DNA of 64,000 nt from Polynucleobacter sp. MWH-S4W17 (GCF_018687535.1 NZ_CP061295.1:744001-808000), one strand, 5' to 3'; counted from the first letter of the stretch, positions 33,396 through 43,324 are shown. The notes: generated by a model not told the origin, from the letters alone. Numbers and translations: made by a program.

Positions 33396-33956
33396 TTATT
33401 TCTTCTTCGTCGCCTTGCTAGCTTTCTCTGCAGTCTTCAATGCTGTTTCAGTTGCGCTACTAAGGTTAGTTTGCGCGACTTCAACTGCATGCTTAACTGC
33501 TTTTTGACTAGTTTCAAATACATTGTTTGCAGAAGCAATTGCTTGCTTCATTGCTTGCATAGCTCCATCTGATCCGGCCGGTGCATTTTTTGTCCACTCT
33601 TCTACCAAAGAGTTAATTTTCATTTGGCCAGCTTGGAATTCTTTTTCAGCGGATTGTGTAAAGCTGTTTTGTGTCTCATGAGCCAACTCGTATAAATGAC
33701 GGCTGTAGGCCATAATTTTTTCTGCCATTGGTTGCACTGTTTCAGCTTGATGGGCTAGCAACTGTTGAATGTCTTTTACTTCCAGTGCTTTCTTGGCGCT
33801 ATTCATGCTATCGCTCAAGCTTTGTTTGGCAATATGCATATTGAGCTCAACCAACTTTTCAATGCTTTGCAATGCTTGATTGGTTAAGCCACTCAAAGTC
33901 TCTAAGTTTGCTTTTTGTGCGGCTGCAATTTGTTCTGGAGTTAAGTTCATCTGCAT
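33396..33956 (-). CDS. phaP: Phasin family protein
   Basis: This 186-residue, largely helical protein is rich in Ala, Lys, Glu and Gln. It shows the phasin pattern 'MQMNLTPEQIAAAQKANLETL' with 'ALQSIEKLVELNMHIAKQSL' and a basic 'KASKATKKK' tail. Phasins coat polyhydroxyalkanoate granules and control their size and number. The gene stands alone with its own terminator. PHA synthase genes are not in the window, but 3-hydroxybutyryl-CoA dehydrogenase is. The 192-bp gap to the EamA gene probably holds the phasin promoter, though I could not place it with confidence. Confidence 0.9.
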   Translation of the reverse strand: MQMNLTPEQIAAAQKANLETLSGLTNQALQSIEKLVELNMHIAKQSLSDSMNSAKKALEVKDIQQLLAHQAETVQPMAEKIMAYSRHLYELAHETQNSFTQSAEKEFQAGQMKINSLVEEWTKNAPAGSDGAMQAMKQAIASANNVFETSQKAVKHAVEVAQTNLSSATETALKTAEKASKATKKK

Positions 33957-34148
33957 CTCTTTCCGTTTAACTGTTTTGAATATTTTGATCTTCGGCTTTT
34001 ACCTAATGTACTCTCTTTGCACCATTGTATGGCATAGATGTTGCGTTGCAGCATAAATGGCTTGCCATGTAGATCAAGAGTTCAAATGAGAAAAGAGCCT
34101 AAAATTAAGAGCTCAGTAAGAAATCTCAATATTTTCAGTAAGTTACCC

Positions 34149-35036
34149 ATGAAGCTTTCGCTTGATAACGCCATTGCACCGATATTCGTCCTCATTTGGA
34201 GTACTGGCTTTGTAATTGCGCGATTAGCAATGCCATACGTAGAGCCAGCCACCTTTCTATTTTGGCGTTTTGCAGGGGTTCTGGCAGCCATGGCAGCGCT
34301 CAGCCTCGTATGGAGAATCACCTGGCCCAGTTGGTCGCAAATCAAGCACATCGCCATTGCTGGGATCTTGCTGCAGTTTGGTTATTTGCTGGGCGTATGG
34401 TTTGCCGTACGTCTAGGGATGACGGCAGGGTTGGTGGCCATTATTGTTGGCCTGCAACCTATCATTACGGCCTGGTTTGCTGCTTGGATTTCTGAGAAGG
34501 TGAGCTCGCGTCAATGGATAGGCCTAGGATTCGGATTTGCGGGTGTTGCGTTGGTGGTTGCTGAGAAGATTGGCTTTAACCACATTCCATTTGTTAGTTA
34601 CGTTTTGGCGTTTATTGCACTGCTCTCAATTACGTTTGGTACTTTGTATCAAAAGAAATTCTGCCCCGTATTTGATCTACGTGCTGGATCCTCTATTCAG
34701 TTTGGGGTATCGGCAGTTCTGTGTTTCTTTTGTATGTATTTCTTTGAGTCTGGCGTGATGGTTTGGAACCCATCTGTTATTGGCGCCTTGCTATGGGCCA
34801 TCTTCCCCCTGTCAATTGGATCGATTAGTTTGCTATTTATGATGATTCGCAAGGGGGCAGCCACTAAGGTGACTAGCTTGCTCTATTTAACACCTCCGAC
34901 AACCGCTGCAATGGCTTGGCTCTTATTTGATGAGCCGTTTACATTGCTGATGGCAGTAGGTTTGTGTTTGACGATGACTGGGGTTGTGCTGGTGAATGCC
35001 CGTCAGACCAATACAGTAGCGACGATTGCCGAGTAG
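34149..35036 (+). CDS. EamA/DMT-family transporter
   Basis: The 295-residue protein (from ATG 34149) has ten predicted membrane segments in two EamA repeats, beginning with 'PIFVLIWSTGFVIARLAMPYV' and ending with 'MTGVVLVNAR'. The family exports amino acids and other metabolites across the inner membrane; the substrate is unknown. The open frame extends upstream to 34038 with another ATG at 34086, but these add about 20-40 charged residues without a membrane role, so the shorter start is preferred. The gene is monocistronic, between the divergent phasin gene and pbpG. Confidence 0.85.
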   Translation: MKLSLDNAIAPIFVLIWSTGFVIARLAMPYVEPATFLFWRFAGVLAAMAALSLVWRITWPSWSQIKHIAIAGILLQFGYLLGVWFAVRLGMTAGLVAIIVGLQPIITAWFAAWISEKVSSRQWIGLGFGFAGVALVVAEKIGFNHIPFVSYVLAFIALLSITFGTLYQKKFCPVFDLRAGSSIQFGVSAVLCFFCMYFFESGVMVWNPSVIGALLWAIFPLSIGSISLLFMMIRKGAATKVTSLLYLTPPTTAAMAWLLFDEPFTLLMAVGLCLTMTGVVLVNARQTNTVATIAE

Positions 35037-35145
35037 GGCAGTCATTTGGTGGGATAAATTACCTGGATTGGGGCGAATAAAACCGCTTTGTCTTCGGAAA
35101 TTAATTATCATTCCGTATGTTGAAAGTTTTGGAAGGTATTTTGGG

Positions 35146-36150
35146 ATGCGTTTGAATCGATTTTGGCCCCTAGTCATTGCATTGCTCTTTTCGCTGGGAG
35201 TGCTGGGTAACGCCCCTGTACAGGCTTCAACAAAAGACAAGCAGAAGCAAGCAAAGTCAACAAAAGTAGTGGCCAAGTCACCCAAAAGCGCCAAAACCGT
35301 CCGTGTCACTGTTACTAGATCATCTGCACCCGTAGTTGCAGGACCTCCATCATTGGCTACTGCATTAGGTTTACGTGGTCAGCGCGATGAGCTCAATCTT
35401 AAATCCACTGTAGTGATGGTGGTCAATCAAGACACGAAGGAAGTTTATTACGAGAAGAATCCATCCGTCAGTTTGCCCATTGCCTCCATCACCAAGCTTA
35501 TGACAGCCATGGTGACACTCGATGCAAAATTGCCGATGGATGAGGTCGTCGTGATTAATGCTGAAGACGCTCATATCTATAGACACTCTCGTTTGGCTGA
35601 AGGCACTGCACTGACTCGAGAAGATGCGTTGCATTTGGCTTTGATGTCCTCTGAGAATCGCGCTGCATATACCTTGGCCAGAAATTATCCTGGTGGCCTA
35701 CCAGCATTTGTGTCTGCTATGAACCATAAGGCAAAAGAACTCGGCATGGAGCACTCTCACTTTGAGGATCCTACTGGACTGACTAGTGAGAATGTTGCTT
35801 CAGCAGAAGATCTCACACGCATGCTAAATGCTGCCTATCAGTACAAAACCATTCGTGAGTTCTCAACCTGGCCAGATTTAACTATGGTCATCGCCAATCG
35901 CCCGCAAAAGTTTTTGAACACAAATCGTTTGGTGCGCTCCGGGGATATGGATATCGGATTACAGAAGACGGGCTTCATTAATGCTGCAGGTCGATGTTTA
36001 GTCATGCAGGCAAGAGTAAACAACACGCCACTGCTATTGGTCTTTTTGGATTCAGTGGGAACGCAATCGCGCTTTGCCGATGCAGTACGTGTACGCGATT
36101 GGTATGAGCGCATGCCATCTGGCGCGCAACCCATTCGTCGCTTGATGTAA
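35146..36150 (+). CDS. pbpG: D-alanyl-D-alanine endopeptidase (penicillin-binding protein 7 type)
   Basis: This 334-residue periplasmic serine peptidase belongs to the S11 family. A signal peptide (5-28, 'VQAS') is followed by a Lys-rich linker (about 29-60). The three active-site motifs are SITK (Ser114, Lys117), SEN (169-171) and KTG (274-276). PBP7-type enzymes cleave D-Ala-mDAP cross-links in peptidoglycan. The start is ATG 35146 with GGAAGG upstream; the longer open frame beginning at 35026 would place 40 odd residues before the signal peptide. It lies downstream of the EamA gene and converges on iclR. Confidence 0.93.
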   Translation: MRLNRFWPLVIALLFSLGVLGNAPVQASTKDKQKQAKSTKVVAKSPKSAKTVRVTVTRSSAPVVAGPPSLATALGLRGQRDELNLKSTVVMVVNQDTKEVYYEKNPSVSLPIASITKLMTAMVTLDAKLPMDEVVVINAEDAHIYRHSRLAEGTALTREDALHLALMSSENRAAYTLARNYPGGLPAFVSAMNHKAKELGMEHSHFEDPTGLTSENVASAEDLTRMLNAAYQYKTIREFSTWPDLTMVIANRPQKFLNTNRLVRSGDMDIGLQKTGFINAAGRCLVMQARVNNTPLLLVFLDSVGTQSRFADAVRVRDWYERMPSGAQPIRRLM

Positions 36151-36158
36151 CTGCTTAA

Positions 36159-36983
36159 TTAAGCTGCTGAGCCTGGCTCGGCAGACTTGGGTTTAAAACC
36201 CATGCCTTTGGATATCTGCAAGGCTGTTTCTTGAAGGGCGCGGAGCCAATCGGCCTGAATGCGATCCGTTGGAGCGCTCAAAGAGAGACCAGCAACCAAT
36301 TTCCCAGTGTCATCCAGAATGGCTGCAGCTAAACAGCTCACGCCCAACTCAAGCTCTTCGTCATCGCGAGCGCTACCGACTTTACGAACGTGATTAAGTT
36401 CGGTTTCGAGTTTGCCTAATTCGGTAATGCTGTTACGAGTGTGTCCAGACAAACCTGTGCGAGTGACATAGGCACGTACTTGTCCAGGGTCGTCGCTCGC
36501 GAGGAAGAGTTTGCCAACCGAGGTGAGATGTAAAGGTGCGCGACCACCAATGGCGCGTACTACCTGCATGCCTGAGCGTTCGCTATATGCGCGATCAACA
36601 TAGACGATTTCATCGCCTTGACGCACGGATAAGTTAACGGTTTCACCAGTGAGCTTGTGGAGAGTACGCATTGGTAGTTGCGCAGCTTCACGCACAGATA
36701 AGCGTGCTTTCACTAAATTACCCAGCTCTAAAAGTTTTAAGCCAAGGCGATAGGTGCCACCATCGCCACGCTCAACCAATCGGCAAGCAACGAGGTCATT
36801 CAAAATTCGGTGGGCAGTAGAAGGGTGCAGACCAGTTGTCTCTGCGAGATTCTTCAGGCTGCTGGATTCTTCTTGCTCAGCAAGGGCGTCTAGCAAATTC
36901 ATCATGCGCTCCACTACTTGGATGGCTGTCTTGCCAACCTCGCCGGCAGATTTAGGAGTTTTGATGGTCTTGCTGGTGTTCAT
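36159..36983 (-). CDS. IclR-family transcriptional regulator
   Basis: This 274-residue protein has an N-terminal winged helix ('QVVERMMNLLDALAEQ' then 'TTGLHPSTAHRILNDLV', about 22-85) and a C-terminal effector domain ('LHLTSVGKLFLA', 'GVSCLAAAILDDTGKLVAGLSLS'), the standard IclR layout. These regulators usually control catabolic genes in response to a small aromatic or organic acid. The neighbour on the same strand is pyrD, 106 bp upstream, which gives no clue to the target. The gap 36984-37089 is AT-rich, and I see no confident operator. Confidence 0.92.
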   Translation of the reverse strand: MNTSKTIKTPKSAGEVGKTAIQVVERMMNLLDALAEQEESSSLKNLAETTGLHPSTAHRILNDLVACRLVERGDGGTYRLGLKLLELGNLVKARLSVREAAQLPMRTLHKLTGETVNLSVRQGDEIVYVDRAYSERSGMQVVRAIGGRAPLHLTSVGKLFLASDDPGQVRAYVTRTGLSGHTRNSITELGKLETELNHVRKVGSARDDEELELGVSCLAAAILDDTGKLVAGLSLSAPTDRIQADWLRALQETALQISKGMGFKPKSAEPGSAA

Positions 36984-37089
36984 GACTTCATTGTAGCGAT
37001 TTCAGACAAAATTGCATATTATGAAATGCTATTTTATAAAGCCAGCCCTGAAAAATACCCCTTTAAAGCACGAAAAAGAGGCTTTAAGG

Positions 37090-38118
37090 TTATCTTAAGG
37101 CGGTAGCACACTCTTTTACTAAGTCTGGGCCCCGATAAATCAAGCCGCTATAGAGTTGCACTAAGCTGGCGCCTGCCATGATCTTTTCACGGGCATCTGC
37201 GCCACTCATGATGCCGCCTACGCCGATGATAGGTAGTTGATTGCCCAATCTCGCCTTTAAAGCTTTGATGACAATATTAGAAGCATTACGCACGGGCGCA
37301 CCAGATAAGCCGCCAGCCTCTTCACCAAACTCCATTCCCTTGACCGTATCGCGAGAGATGGTTGTATTGGTAGCAATGACAGCATCAATACCAAACTCAA
37401 GCAGGAGATCAGCGATGAGATTAATGTCACCATGATCTAGATCGGGTGCAATTTTCAAGAAGAGTGGTTTGCGTACGCCATAACGATCGCTTAAGCGCTT
37501 TCTGGCTTCATCAAGGCTTCCCAATAATTCGCGGAGCATTTCTTCGCCTTGTAAGGCGCGCAGATTTTTGGTGTTCGGTGAAGAAATGTTGACGGTGATA
37601 TAGGTAGAGATTTCATAAACGGCCTCCATTGCCAGGATGTAATCTCGAGAAGCCTCTTCAATCAGAGTGCTGGCATTCTTGCCAATATTTAAACCAAGTA
37701 CACCACCACTTTGCCAAAACTGAGAGCGACGTACTCGCGCTACACAGGCATCAACACCATCATTATTAAAGCCCATGCGATTAATAATGCCCTGAGCTTC
37801 GGGCAAACGAAACATGCGTGGCTTAGGATTGCCCGGCTGTGGCCGTGGCGTGACTGTGCCGATTTCTAAAAATCCAAATCCTAATGCAGCAAGTGTATCG
37901 ATATGTTTGCCATCTTTATCTAAGCCTGCAGCTAATCCAACTGGATTGGGAAAATCAATGCCACAGAGTGTTTGTGGATCATTAATGGGCTTGCTAACCA
38001 AAAGCTCCAATAAACCCCAGCGCTGCGCACGGTCCATATTACTTAAGGTGAGGTTGTGCGCCTTTTCTGGGTCTATGCAAAACAGCCAAGGGCGGAGGAG
38101 GGAGTAACGATCGATCAT
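37090..38118 (-). CDS. pyrD: Dihydroorotate dehydrogenase (quinone), class 2
   Basis: This 342-residue FMN enzyme oxidises dihydroorotate to orotate in pyrimidine synthesis and passes electrons to the quinone pool at the inner membrane. The N-terminal helix '[19 protein letters not shown]' is the membrane/quinone-binding extension of class 2. '[17 protein letters not shown]', '[13 protein letters not shown]', '[12 protein letters not shown]' (catalytic Ser) and '[16 protein letters not shown]' are family hallmarks. It lies 9 bp downstream of bpt on the same strand, so it is probably the end of the nudix-aat-bpt-pyrD transcript. Confidence 0.97.
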   Translation of the reverse strand: MIDRYSLLRPWLFCIDPEKAHNLTLSNMDRAQRWGLLELLVSKPINDPQTLCGIDFPNPVGLAAGLDKDGKHIDTLAALGFGFLEIGTVTPRPQPGNPKPRMFRLPEAQGIINRMGFNNDGVDACVARVRRSQFWQSGGVLGLNIGKNASTLIEEASRDYILAMEAVYEISTYITVNISSPNTKNLRALQGEEMLRELLGSLDEARKRLSDRYGVRKPLFLKIAPDLDHGDINLIADLLLEFGIDAVIATNTTISRDTVKGMEFGEEAGGLSGAPVRNASNIVIKALKARLGNQLPIIGVGGIMSGADAREKIMAGASLVQLYSGLIYRGPDLVKECATALR

Positions 38119-38127
38119 GGGTAGATA

Positions 38128-38874
38128 TTATGACTCAGGGAGCTCTTGCCAATGCTCGTCAATCAAGCCTTCCATGGGTTGATATTTCACCTTATACGAC
38201 ATCTTGTCGCTTTCCTTGATGTAGTAACCAAGGTAAAGGTAAGGCAAACCCAATATGCGAGCTTGTTCAATTTGCCACAGAATGCTGTAGCTACCATAAC
38301 TAGCCGCAGAGCTTGTGGTGTCGTAAAAGGTATAAACAGAGGAGATTCCCTTTTCCAGAATATCGATCATGCTCACCATGCGTAATCGACCGGGGTGCGG
38401 GTCATGCGGACCATCCCGAAACTCCACAATGCGTGAGTTCACTCGGCTTTGTAATAAAAACTGCATGTATTGATCTTGATCATCGCTATCCATATCACCA
38501 CCCGCGTGCCGCTCAGTTTGATAACGTTGATAGAGTTGGTAATGTTCCTCTTGGTAACCTAGATTGAGGACGGAGGCCTGAAGATTGGAGTGTTTTTTCT
38601 GGGCGCGGCGCTGGCTGCGAGAAGGTGTAAATTGTTTTACCAAAATACGCGTAGAAATACAGGCTTTGCATTCGTCGCAATAGGGTCGATAGGTATACAA
38701 ACCACTACGTCGAAAGCCTGCGTTGAGTAAATCGTTATACACATCCGCATGAATCAGATGAGATGGCGTAGCCACTTGTGAACGAGCTGTTTTATTGGGA
38801 AGGTAGCTACAAGCATAGGGAGCAGTTGCATAGAACTGCAGGGTGGTTAGGGGAAGTTCTTTAAGCCGAGTCAT
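38128..38874 (-). CDS. bpt: Aspartate/glutamate leucyltransferase (Bpt)
   Basis: This 248-residue protein of the ATE1-like bacterial family transfers leucine from Leu-tRNA to N-terminal Asp or Glu, marking proteins for ClpAP/ClpS. Signatures are the Cys-rich '[14 protein letters not shown]', '[11 protein letters not shown]', and in the C-terminal GNAT-like half '[19 protein letters not shown]' and '[17 protein letters not shown]'. It overlaps aat, the second N-degron transferase, by 4 bp, so the two are made together. Confidence 0.95.
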   Translation of the reverse strand: MTRLKELPLTTLQFYATAPYACSYLPNKTARSQVATPSHLIHADVYNDLLNAGFRRSGLYTYRPYCDECKACISTRILVKQFTPSRSQRRAQKKHSNLQASVLNLGYQEEHYQLYQRYQTERHAGGDMDSDDQDQYMQFLLQSRVNSRIVEFRDGPHDPHPGRLRMVSMIDILEKGISSVYTFYDTTSSAASYGSYSILWQIEQARILGLPYLYLGYYIKESDKMSYKVKYQPMEGLIDEHWQELPES

Positions 38875-39608
38875 AACCAGTGATGCAAAATTGCTTTGTC
38901 AAAAGTCCAGGATTTCTCAATCTTAGTTTGATTTAAGGATATTTGCAGTTGCTCTAAAAAGACCTGCCTGGGTATTGGGGTAGCACCTAAGGACAAAAGG
39001 TGAGCTGTTTCTTGCTGGCAATCGATCATCTGGACTTCATTCATCAGACACCATCCACTCAGGGCTGCTAAGGCGATTTTTGATGCATTGGTCTTACGGC
39101 TAAACATGGATTCACCAAATACCATTCCTCCAAATGCAACGCAATAGAGTCCGCCAGTAAGCTGGCCATCTTCGATTACGGCAATACTGTGGGCGTTGCC
39201 TGCTTCATGAAGCGCGGTGTAGGCATCAATGATTTCATGGGTAATCCAAGTACCATCCTGATCTTTGCGAGTGCTCGTGGCACAGGAGCGTATGACTGCG
39301 CCAAAATCGGCATCTACCAATATCTGTGATTGTGCGCTTTGACAAAAGAGTCGAATATTCTTTTGCAAAGATTCACTGCATTTAAAGGCGCTGGGCTTTA
39401 ACACCATCCTAGGATCAGGCGACCACCAGAGAATAGGTTGGTTATCCGAGTACCAGGGAAAAATACCTTGTTGGTAGGCGCGAGCTAGTTGACCGGGATA
39501 TATGTGCTCACTGACCGCAATAAGCCCAGGAACACTGGGATCAGGATCCGCCTCAAGCAACGGACTTGGAAAAGGGTCGTTGGGCCCTAGCCAGGCAATC
39601 TGACCCAT
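38871..39608 (-). CDS. aat: Leucyl/phenylalanyl-tRNA-protein transferase
   Basis: This 245-residue cytoplasmic enzyme adds Leu or Phe to N-terminal Lys or Arg, creating a destabilising residue in the N-degron pathway. Motifs are '[27 protein letters not shown]' (read in two parts, about 45-71), '[20 protein letters not shown]', '[19 protein letters not shown]' and '[16 protein letters not shown]'. The length is usual. It lies 9 bp after the Nudix gene and overlaps bpt by 4 bp. Confidence 0.96.
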   Translation of the reverse strand: MGQIAWLGPNDPFPSPLLEADPDPSVPGLIAVSEHIYPGQLARAYQQGIFPWYSDNQPILWWSPDPRMVLKPSAFKCSESLQKNIRLFCQSAQSQILVDADFGAVIRSCATSTRKDQDGTWITHEIIDAYTALHEAGNAHSIAVIEDGQLTGGLYCVAFGGMVFGESMFSRKTNASKIALAALSGWCLMNEVQMIDCQQETAHLLSLGATPIPRQVFLEQLQISLNQTKIEKSWTFDKAILHHWL

Positions 39609-39617
39609 ATTAACTCT

Positions 39618-40178
39618 TTAGATCCTCTCAGAAGGTAAGACGTCACGACTGCGCACATGAAATTCCTTACCAGCCTCTAAGTTGCCAGCAGCGCGGTCTG
39701 CAAAAAACCATTCAAGGGTTTGCTTGACAGTCGGAAAGGCCAATTCTTCCCATGGAATCTCATGCTCATGAAAAAGGGCTACTTCAAGACTTTCTTCGCC
39801 GGCAGAAAATTCTGAATTAGTCATCGTGGCCAAATAGAACAGGTGTACCTGTTCTGCGTGGGGCACATTCAGTAAAGAATAGAGTGGCCCAATTTCTACT
39901 GCAGCGCCAGCTTCTTCAAGAGTCTCGCGCGTAGCTCCGTGGCTTGTGCTTTCACCTAACTCCATAAAGCCCGCAGGTAATGTCCAAAAGCCATGACGAG
40001 GTTCAATAGCACGACGACATAAGAGAACTTGCTTGCCGTATACCGGAATACTTCCAACTACGTTGCGAGGATTTTGATAATGAATGCTGCCACACGCTTC
40101 ACAGACATGACGCTCTCGAGAGTCATCCGCTGGAATCTTAATGGTTAATACAGATGCGCAGTTAGAGCAATACTTCAT
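39618..40178 (-). CDS. Nudix hydrolase with N-terminal zinc ribbon
   Basis: This 186-residue protein has an N-terminal ribbon with CSNC (4-7) and CEAC (26-29). The Nudix box 'GFMELGESTSHGATRETLEEAG' region (about 70-92) has the REtxEEaG core. The architecture resembles NudC/ADP-ribose pyrophosphatase-like housekeeping hydrolases, but the substrate is not defined; a nucleoside diphosphate derivative is likely. It lies between pabBC and aat with gaps of 9 bp on each side, so it is part of the operon. Confidence 0.9.
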   Translation of the reverse strand: MKYCSNCASVLTIKIPADDSRERHVCEACGSIHYQNPRNVVGSIPVYGKQVLLCRRAIEPRHGFWTLPAGFMELGESTSHGATRETLEEAGAAVEIGPLYSLLNVPHAEQVHLFYLATMTNSEFSAGEESLEVALFHEHEIPWEELAFPTVKQTLEWFFADRAAGNLEAGKEFHVRSRDVLPSERI

Positions 40179-40187
40179 ACTGACTTT

Positions 40188-42014
40188 CTAAAAATGGGCT
40201 TTGATGGCGCCGCGTAATGCATTGCTAAGCATAATCTCATCTGCCATTGAAACATCATTAATAGTCAGGTTGGCTTCGCGGGCATTCATGGATGGATCGG
40301 CAAGCAGGGCGGCGCGCATTACCCCGGGTAAAAGGCCAGCGGACACTGGCGGTGTAAGCCATTCAGAGCTACCTTGAGGTTTAACAAAAATGCTAGTTCT
40401 CCCGCCCTCAGTGATAAAGCCTTGTTCATTGATAAATAAGGCATCAAATCCACCTAACTTCACGGCTTCTTGCCAAGCTTGGTCATAAAGGGATCGATTG
40501 GTAACTTTGTGACGCAGTAAGGGATCCTCAGAGAACATCGTCACATCACCTTGAAGAATATCTTTAGCCCAAAATATTTTGACTGGGTCATTGATTAAAT
40601 CCATCGCATCAGTTGCAACCAATAACTCACCAGTAGTTGAGAGATCAAGCCTTAATCGGTATAGCAATTTTTTATCAAGCGATGCACAAGCGCCCGAAAT
40701 CAAATTCCTGGCAGTCTCAAGTTGAAAAGGCATTCTTAAGGCTATTGCGGATAGAGTTAGGCGATTTAAATGGGCATGCAATCTCTGGGGCTCGCCATTC
40801 CGAACCGCAATGGTTTCAAATAAGTCTGTAGCGCTTGGAAGACCCATCAGAAAGGCAGATTTAATGCGGCACTCTTGCCATTCTTGGCCTGCATCTGAGT
40901 CATTGGTAATTCCAGCGCCAACGCCCAGGGTGAAGGTTGATGCATGAGAGTCGGGATCTTGACTGATTTCTACAGTACGGATTGGAACACTAAAGGCAAA
41001 ATTACCATTGGGGTCAAGCCAGCCTAAAGCACCACAATAATAGCCGCGATCTTCGGGTTCTAATTCTTGAATAATTTCCATACTGCGTTTTTTTGGGGCC
41101 CCTGTAACGGAGCCACATGGAAATACTGCTTTAAAAATATCGAATAGAGCAATATCAGGTTTGATCTGACCCTGCACTGTGGAAGTCATTTGTAACACGT
41201 CACCATGTCGTGCCACTTCGAATAGATTGGGGACAATTACAGTGCCTGGAAGAGAGATGCGACTGAGATCATTGCGAAGCAAGTCAACAATCATGACATT
41301 CTCAGCTTGATTCTTTGGGTCATCCGATAAGGCGCTCGCAACAGCAGATAGGGCGCTTGCAGTACCTTTCATTGGCATAGCTTTTATCGTGTCGCCATCT
41401 CGCGCAATAAATAGTTCAGGCGATTGCGACAGTAAAAAGTTGCCATCATGTTCAATAAAAGCACCAAAGCGCCCGGGCTGGCGATCCCTTAAGCGGTTAT
41501 ATAAGGCGAGTGGAGCGCCATAAGTCTTGCCTGTGATTCGATAGGTGTGGTTAATCTGGTAGCTATCACCACTACGAATATATTCCTGTATTGCTGCAAT
41601 ATCGGCAGTAAATTTCTCCTCGCTCAAGGATTGCTGAACATCCATTACTCCAGCGCTTGCTTGAGTTAGATCTAGCGAAGCCATCCGCTCAGCAATGAAG
41701 CTATCGACATCCTGCTTAGACAGTTTTTTGAATTCTCCGAAAGACCAGGCTTCAATGAGGGGGTGGTGATGATCTGAGTGATTGATTCGCTCAGGTAGAT
41801 GATGAATTTGCCTACCTAACTCGTAAGCAAAGGCAGCAACAATAAATTCGCCCTTAGAAAGCGCGGCAGATATTTCAGTAAAACACTGCTGTGTAGTGGC
41901 TAAATCTACCGCATGATCTCCGCTTGGAAGAGCACGCCAGTAGTGCAATGCATTTTCATATTGGCGACTTGTGGGTAAGGTCACGGTGCTTTGCGCATCA
42001 TCGAGCAAAATCAT
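40188..42014 (-). CDS. pabB: Fused aminodeoxychorismate synthase component I / 4-amino-4-deoxychorismate lyase
   Basis: This 608-residue fusion protein makes p-aminobenzoate for folate. Residues about 1-375 are the chorismate-binding PabB domain ('GDSYQINHTYRITG', 'ESPELF'-like 'QSPELFIA', 'KAMPMKGTA', 'IVDLLRNDLSRI', 'FPCGSVTGAPKKRSMEII', 'REDRGYYCGALG'-like). Residues about 385-608 are a class IV PLP aminotransferase-fold lyase (PabC), with 'FETIAVRNGEPQRLHAHLNRL', Lys in 'LLRHKVTNRSLYDQ', and 'ITEGGRTSIFV'. The glutaminase partner PabA is not in the window. It is the first gene of a run with nudix, aat, bpt and pyrD. Confidence 0.93.
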   Translation of the reverse strand: MILLDDAQSTVTLPTSRQYENALHYWRALPSGDHAVDLATTQQCFTEISAALSKGEFIVAAFAYELGRQIHHLPERINHSDHHHPLIEAWSFGEFKKLSKQDVDSFIAERMASLDLTQASAGVMDVQQSLSEEKFTADIAAIQEYIRSGDSYQINHTYRITGKTYGAPLALYNRLRDRQPGRFGAFIEHDGNFLLSQSPELFIARDGDTIKAMPMKGTASALSAVASALSDDPKNQAENVMIVDLLRNDLSRISLPGTVIVPNLFEVARHGDVLQMTSTVQGQIKPDIALFDIFKAVFPCGSVTGAPKKRSMEIIQELEPEDRGYYCGALGWLDPNGNFAFSVPIRTVEISQDPDSHASTFTLGVGAGITNDSDAGQEWQECRIKSAFLMGLPSATDLFETIAVRNGEPQRLHAHLNRLTLSAIALRMPFQLETARNLISGACASLDKKLLYRLRLDLSTTGELLVATDAMDLINDPVKIFWAKDILQGDVTMFSEDPLLRHKVTNRSLYDQAWQEAVKLGGFDALFINEQGFITEGGRTSIFVKPQGSSEWLTPPVSAGLLPGVMRAALLADPSMNAREANLTINDVSMADEIMLSNALRGAIKAHF

Positions 42015-42038
42015 CGCGGCTTACCTAGCAATTTCTAC

Positions 42039-42614
42039 TTACTTCAGAATCGTGGCAGATTCGATGATGACAGTCTTAGTAGGAACGTCAGACATTCTGC
42101 CCATACGTGGGGCTGGAGCAACCATGGTTGGCACTTTGCGAATCGCATCTATGGTTTGAGTGCCAGAGATTACTTTGCCAAACACGGTATAGCCATTGCC
42201 CATCGCATTAGGGTAGTCGAGCGCCGCATTGTCTTTCACATTAATAAAGAACTGCGAAGTTGCAGAATCAGGGTCTGAAGTGCGAGCCATCGCAATCGTG
42301 TAAACATTATTCTTCAAGCCATTTTGCGCTTCAGAAACTACTGGGGAATCAGTTGGCTTTTGAGCCAAGTCCGGCGTAAAGCCGCCACCTTGAATCATGA
42401 AGCCATCAATCACACGATGAAAGATGGTGCCGTTATAGAAACCGCTCTTGACGTAATTCAAAAAGTTAGCAGTGCTCTTGGGTGCTTTCACATCATCTAA
42501 TTCAACGACGAAGTTACCCATCGTAGTTTTGAATTCAACCTTAGGACCCGCAAATGCTGCTTGACTGGTAAAACAAGAAATAGCAACAACAAGGGCGGCA
42601 AATAGCTTACGCAT
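42039..42614 (-). CDS. ppiA: Periplasmic cyclophilin-type peptidyl-prolyl isomerase
   Basis: This 191-residue protein has a signal peptide (1-22, 'AAFA' cleavage) and a complete cyclophilin domain: 'FKTTMGNFVVELDDVKAP', 'IFHRVIDGFMIQGGGF' (catalytic Arg), 'AMARTSDPDSATSQFFINV' and 'VFGKVISGTQTIDAI'. It accelerates proline isomerisation of exported proteins. An AAGGAG-type ribosome site (on the minus strand) precedes the ATG. It lies 24 bp upstream of pabBC and may be co-transcribed. Confidence 0.95.
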   Translation of the reverse strand: MRKLFAALVVAISCFTSQAAFAGPKVEFKTTMGNFVVELDDVKAPKSTANFLNYVKSGFYNGTIFHRVIDGFMIQGGGFTPDLAQKPTDSPVVSEAQNGLKNNVYTIAMARTSDPDSATSQFFINVKDNAALDYPNAMGNGYTVFGKVISGTQTIDAIRKVPTMVAPAPRMGRMSDVPTKTVIIESATILK

Positions 42615-42691
42615 AAGAACTCCTTAAATAAGATAAAAATAGCTTGTATTTGATTGTATTGCCCAAGACCGCTGGATGGTTAAATGATCTC

Positions 42692-43318
42692 CTAGCCTAG
42701 ACCGTTAGGAACATTTCCGGCATAAGCATAGGAAGCCTCATCAAACATGCCAGGTCTTGCAAGGTAATCCAGTGTCCAGTCAATAGTGTCAACACCCCAA
42801 AAGCAATGTTGATTCACTATCAGGGCGGGGACTCCAAAGGCGCCATCGACTTTTGCTTGATTGGTATTGGCAATCAGTCTCGCCTTCACTTCTGGGTTTT
42901 CAGGTTTAAGTGTGTCAGCGGGAAGTCCTAAGTAGCTACAAAATTCTGGCCAAGATAGGTTGGGATCTTTACCTTCCACCCAAACATAATCAAAAGCACG
43001 CTCAACCATCACCCAATCGGCATTTTTTTCCACCAAAAGACGTTGGGCGGCAACTGTCATAAAGGGGTGATGCTCTGGAAAGCGAAACGGAATGCCTAAC
43101 TTCTCCGCCTGCCACACGCAAAATTGATAGGTGTGCGGGCGTTTAGCAGCAACCTCTCCTGGACCTTTGTTCTCAGCTGCCCGCAGGAGGCCGCCGAGCA
43201 AAATTGGAACAGGTTTGATAGCCAGTTTGGCTTCAAGGCGTTGCCTTTGTTTAACGTAAAGATAAGCAAACGGCGAAACAATATCGTAATAAAAAGTAGC
43301 CACAATCTTTGTACTCAT
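42692..43318 (-). CDS. 2-hydroxychromene-2-carboxylate isomerase family (DsbA-like/kappa GST) protein
   Basis: This 208-residue cytoplasmic thioredoxin-fold protein has the active-site serine context 'FYYDIVSPFAYLYVKQ' (Ser15), 'IPFRFPEHHPFMTVAAQRLL', and 'GVPALIVNQHCFWGVDTIDW'. The family includes glutathione-dependent isomerases of naphthalene breakdown, but most members outside such clusters have an unknown aromatic or glutathione-linked substrate. No aromatic degradation genes are nearby. It lies 6 bp after rarA on the same strand. Confidence 0.88.
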   Translation of the reverse strand: MSTKIVATFYYDIVSPFAYLYVKQRQRLEAKLAIKPVPILLGGLLRAAENKGPGEVAAKRPHTYQFCVWQAEKLGIPFRFPEHHPFMTVAAQRLLVEKNADWVMVERAFDYVWVEGKDPNLSWPEFCSYLGLPADTLKPENPEVKARLIANTNQAKVDGAFGVPALIVNQHCFWGVDTIDWTLDYLARPGMFDEASYAYAGNVPNGLG

Positions 43319-43324
43319 ATCACC

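Noticed and set aside
36153..36164. Perfect palindrome GCTTAATTAAGC between pbpG and iclR stops
   Set aside because: Short and AT-rich, lies at two converging stop codons, and the TTAA core is partly formed by the iclR stop codon. No T-run or regulatory context.
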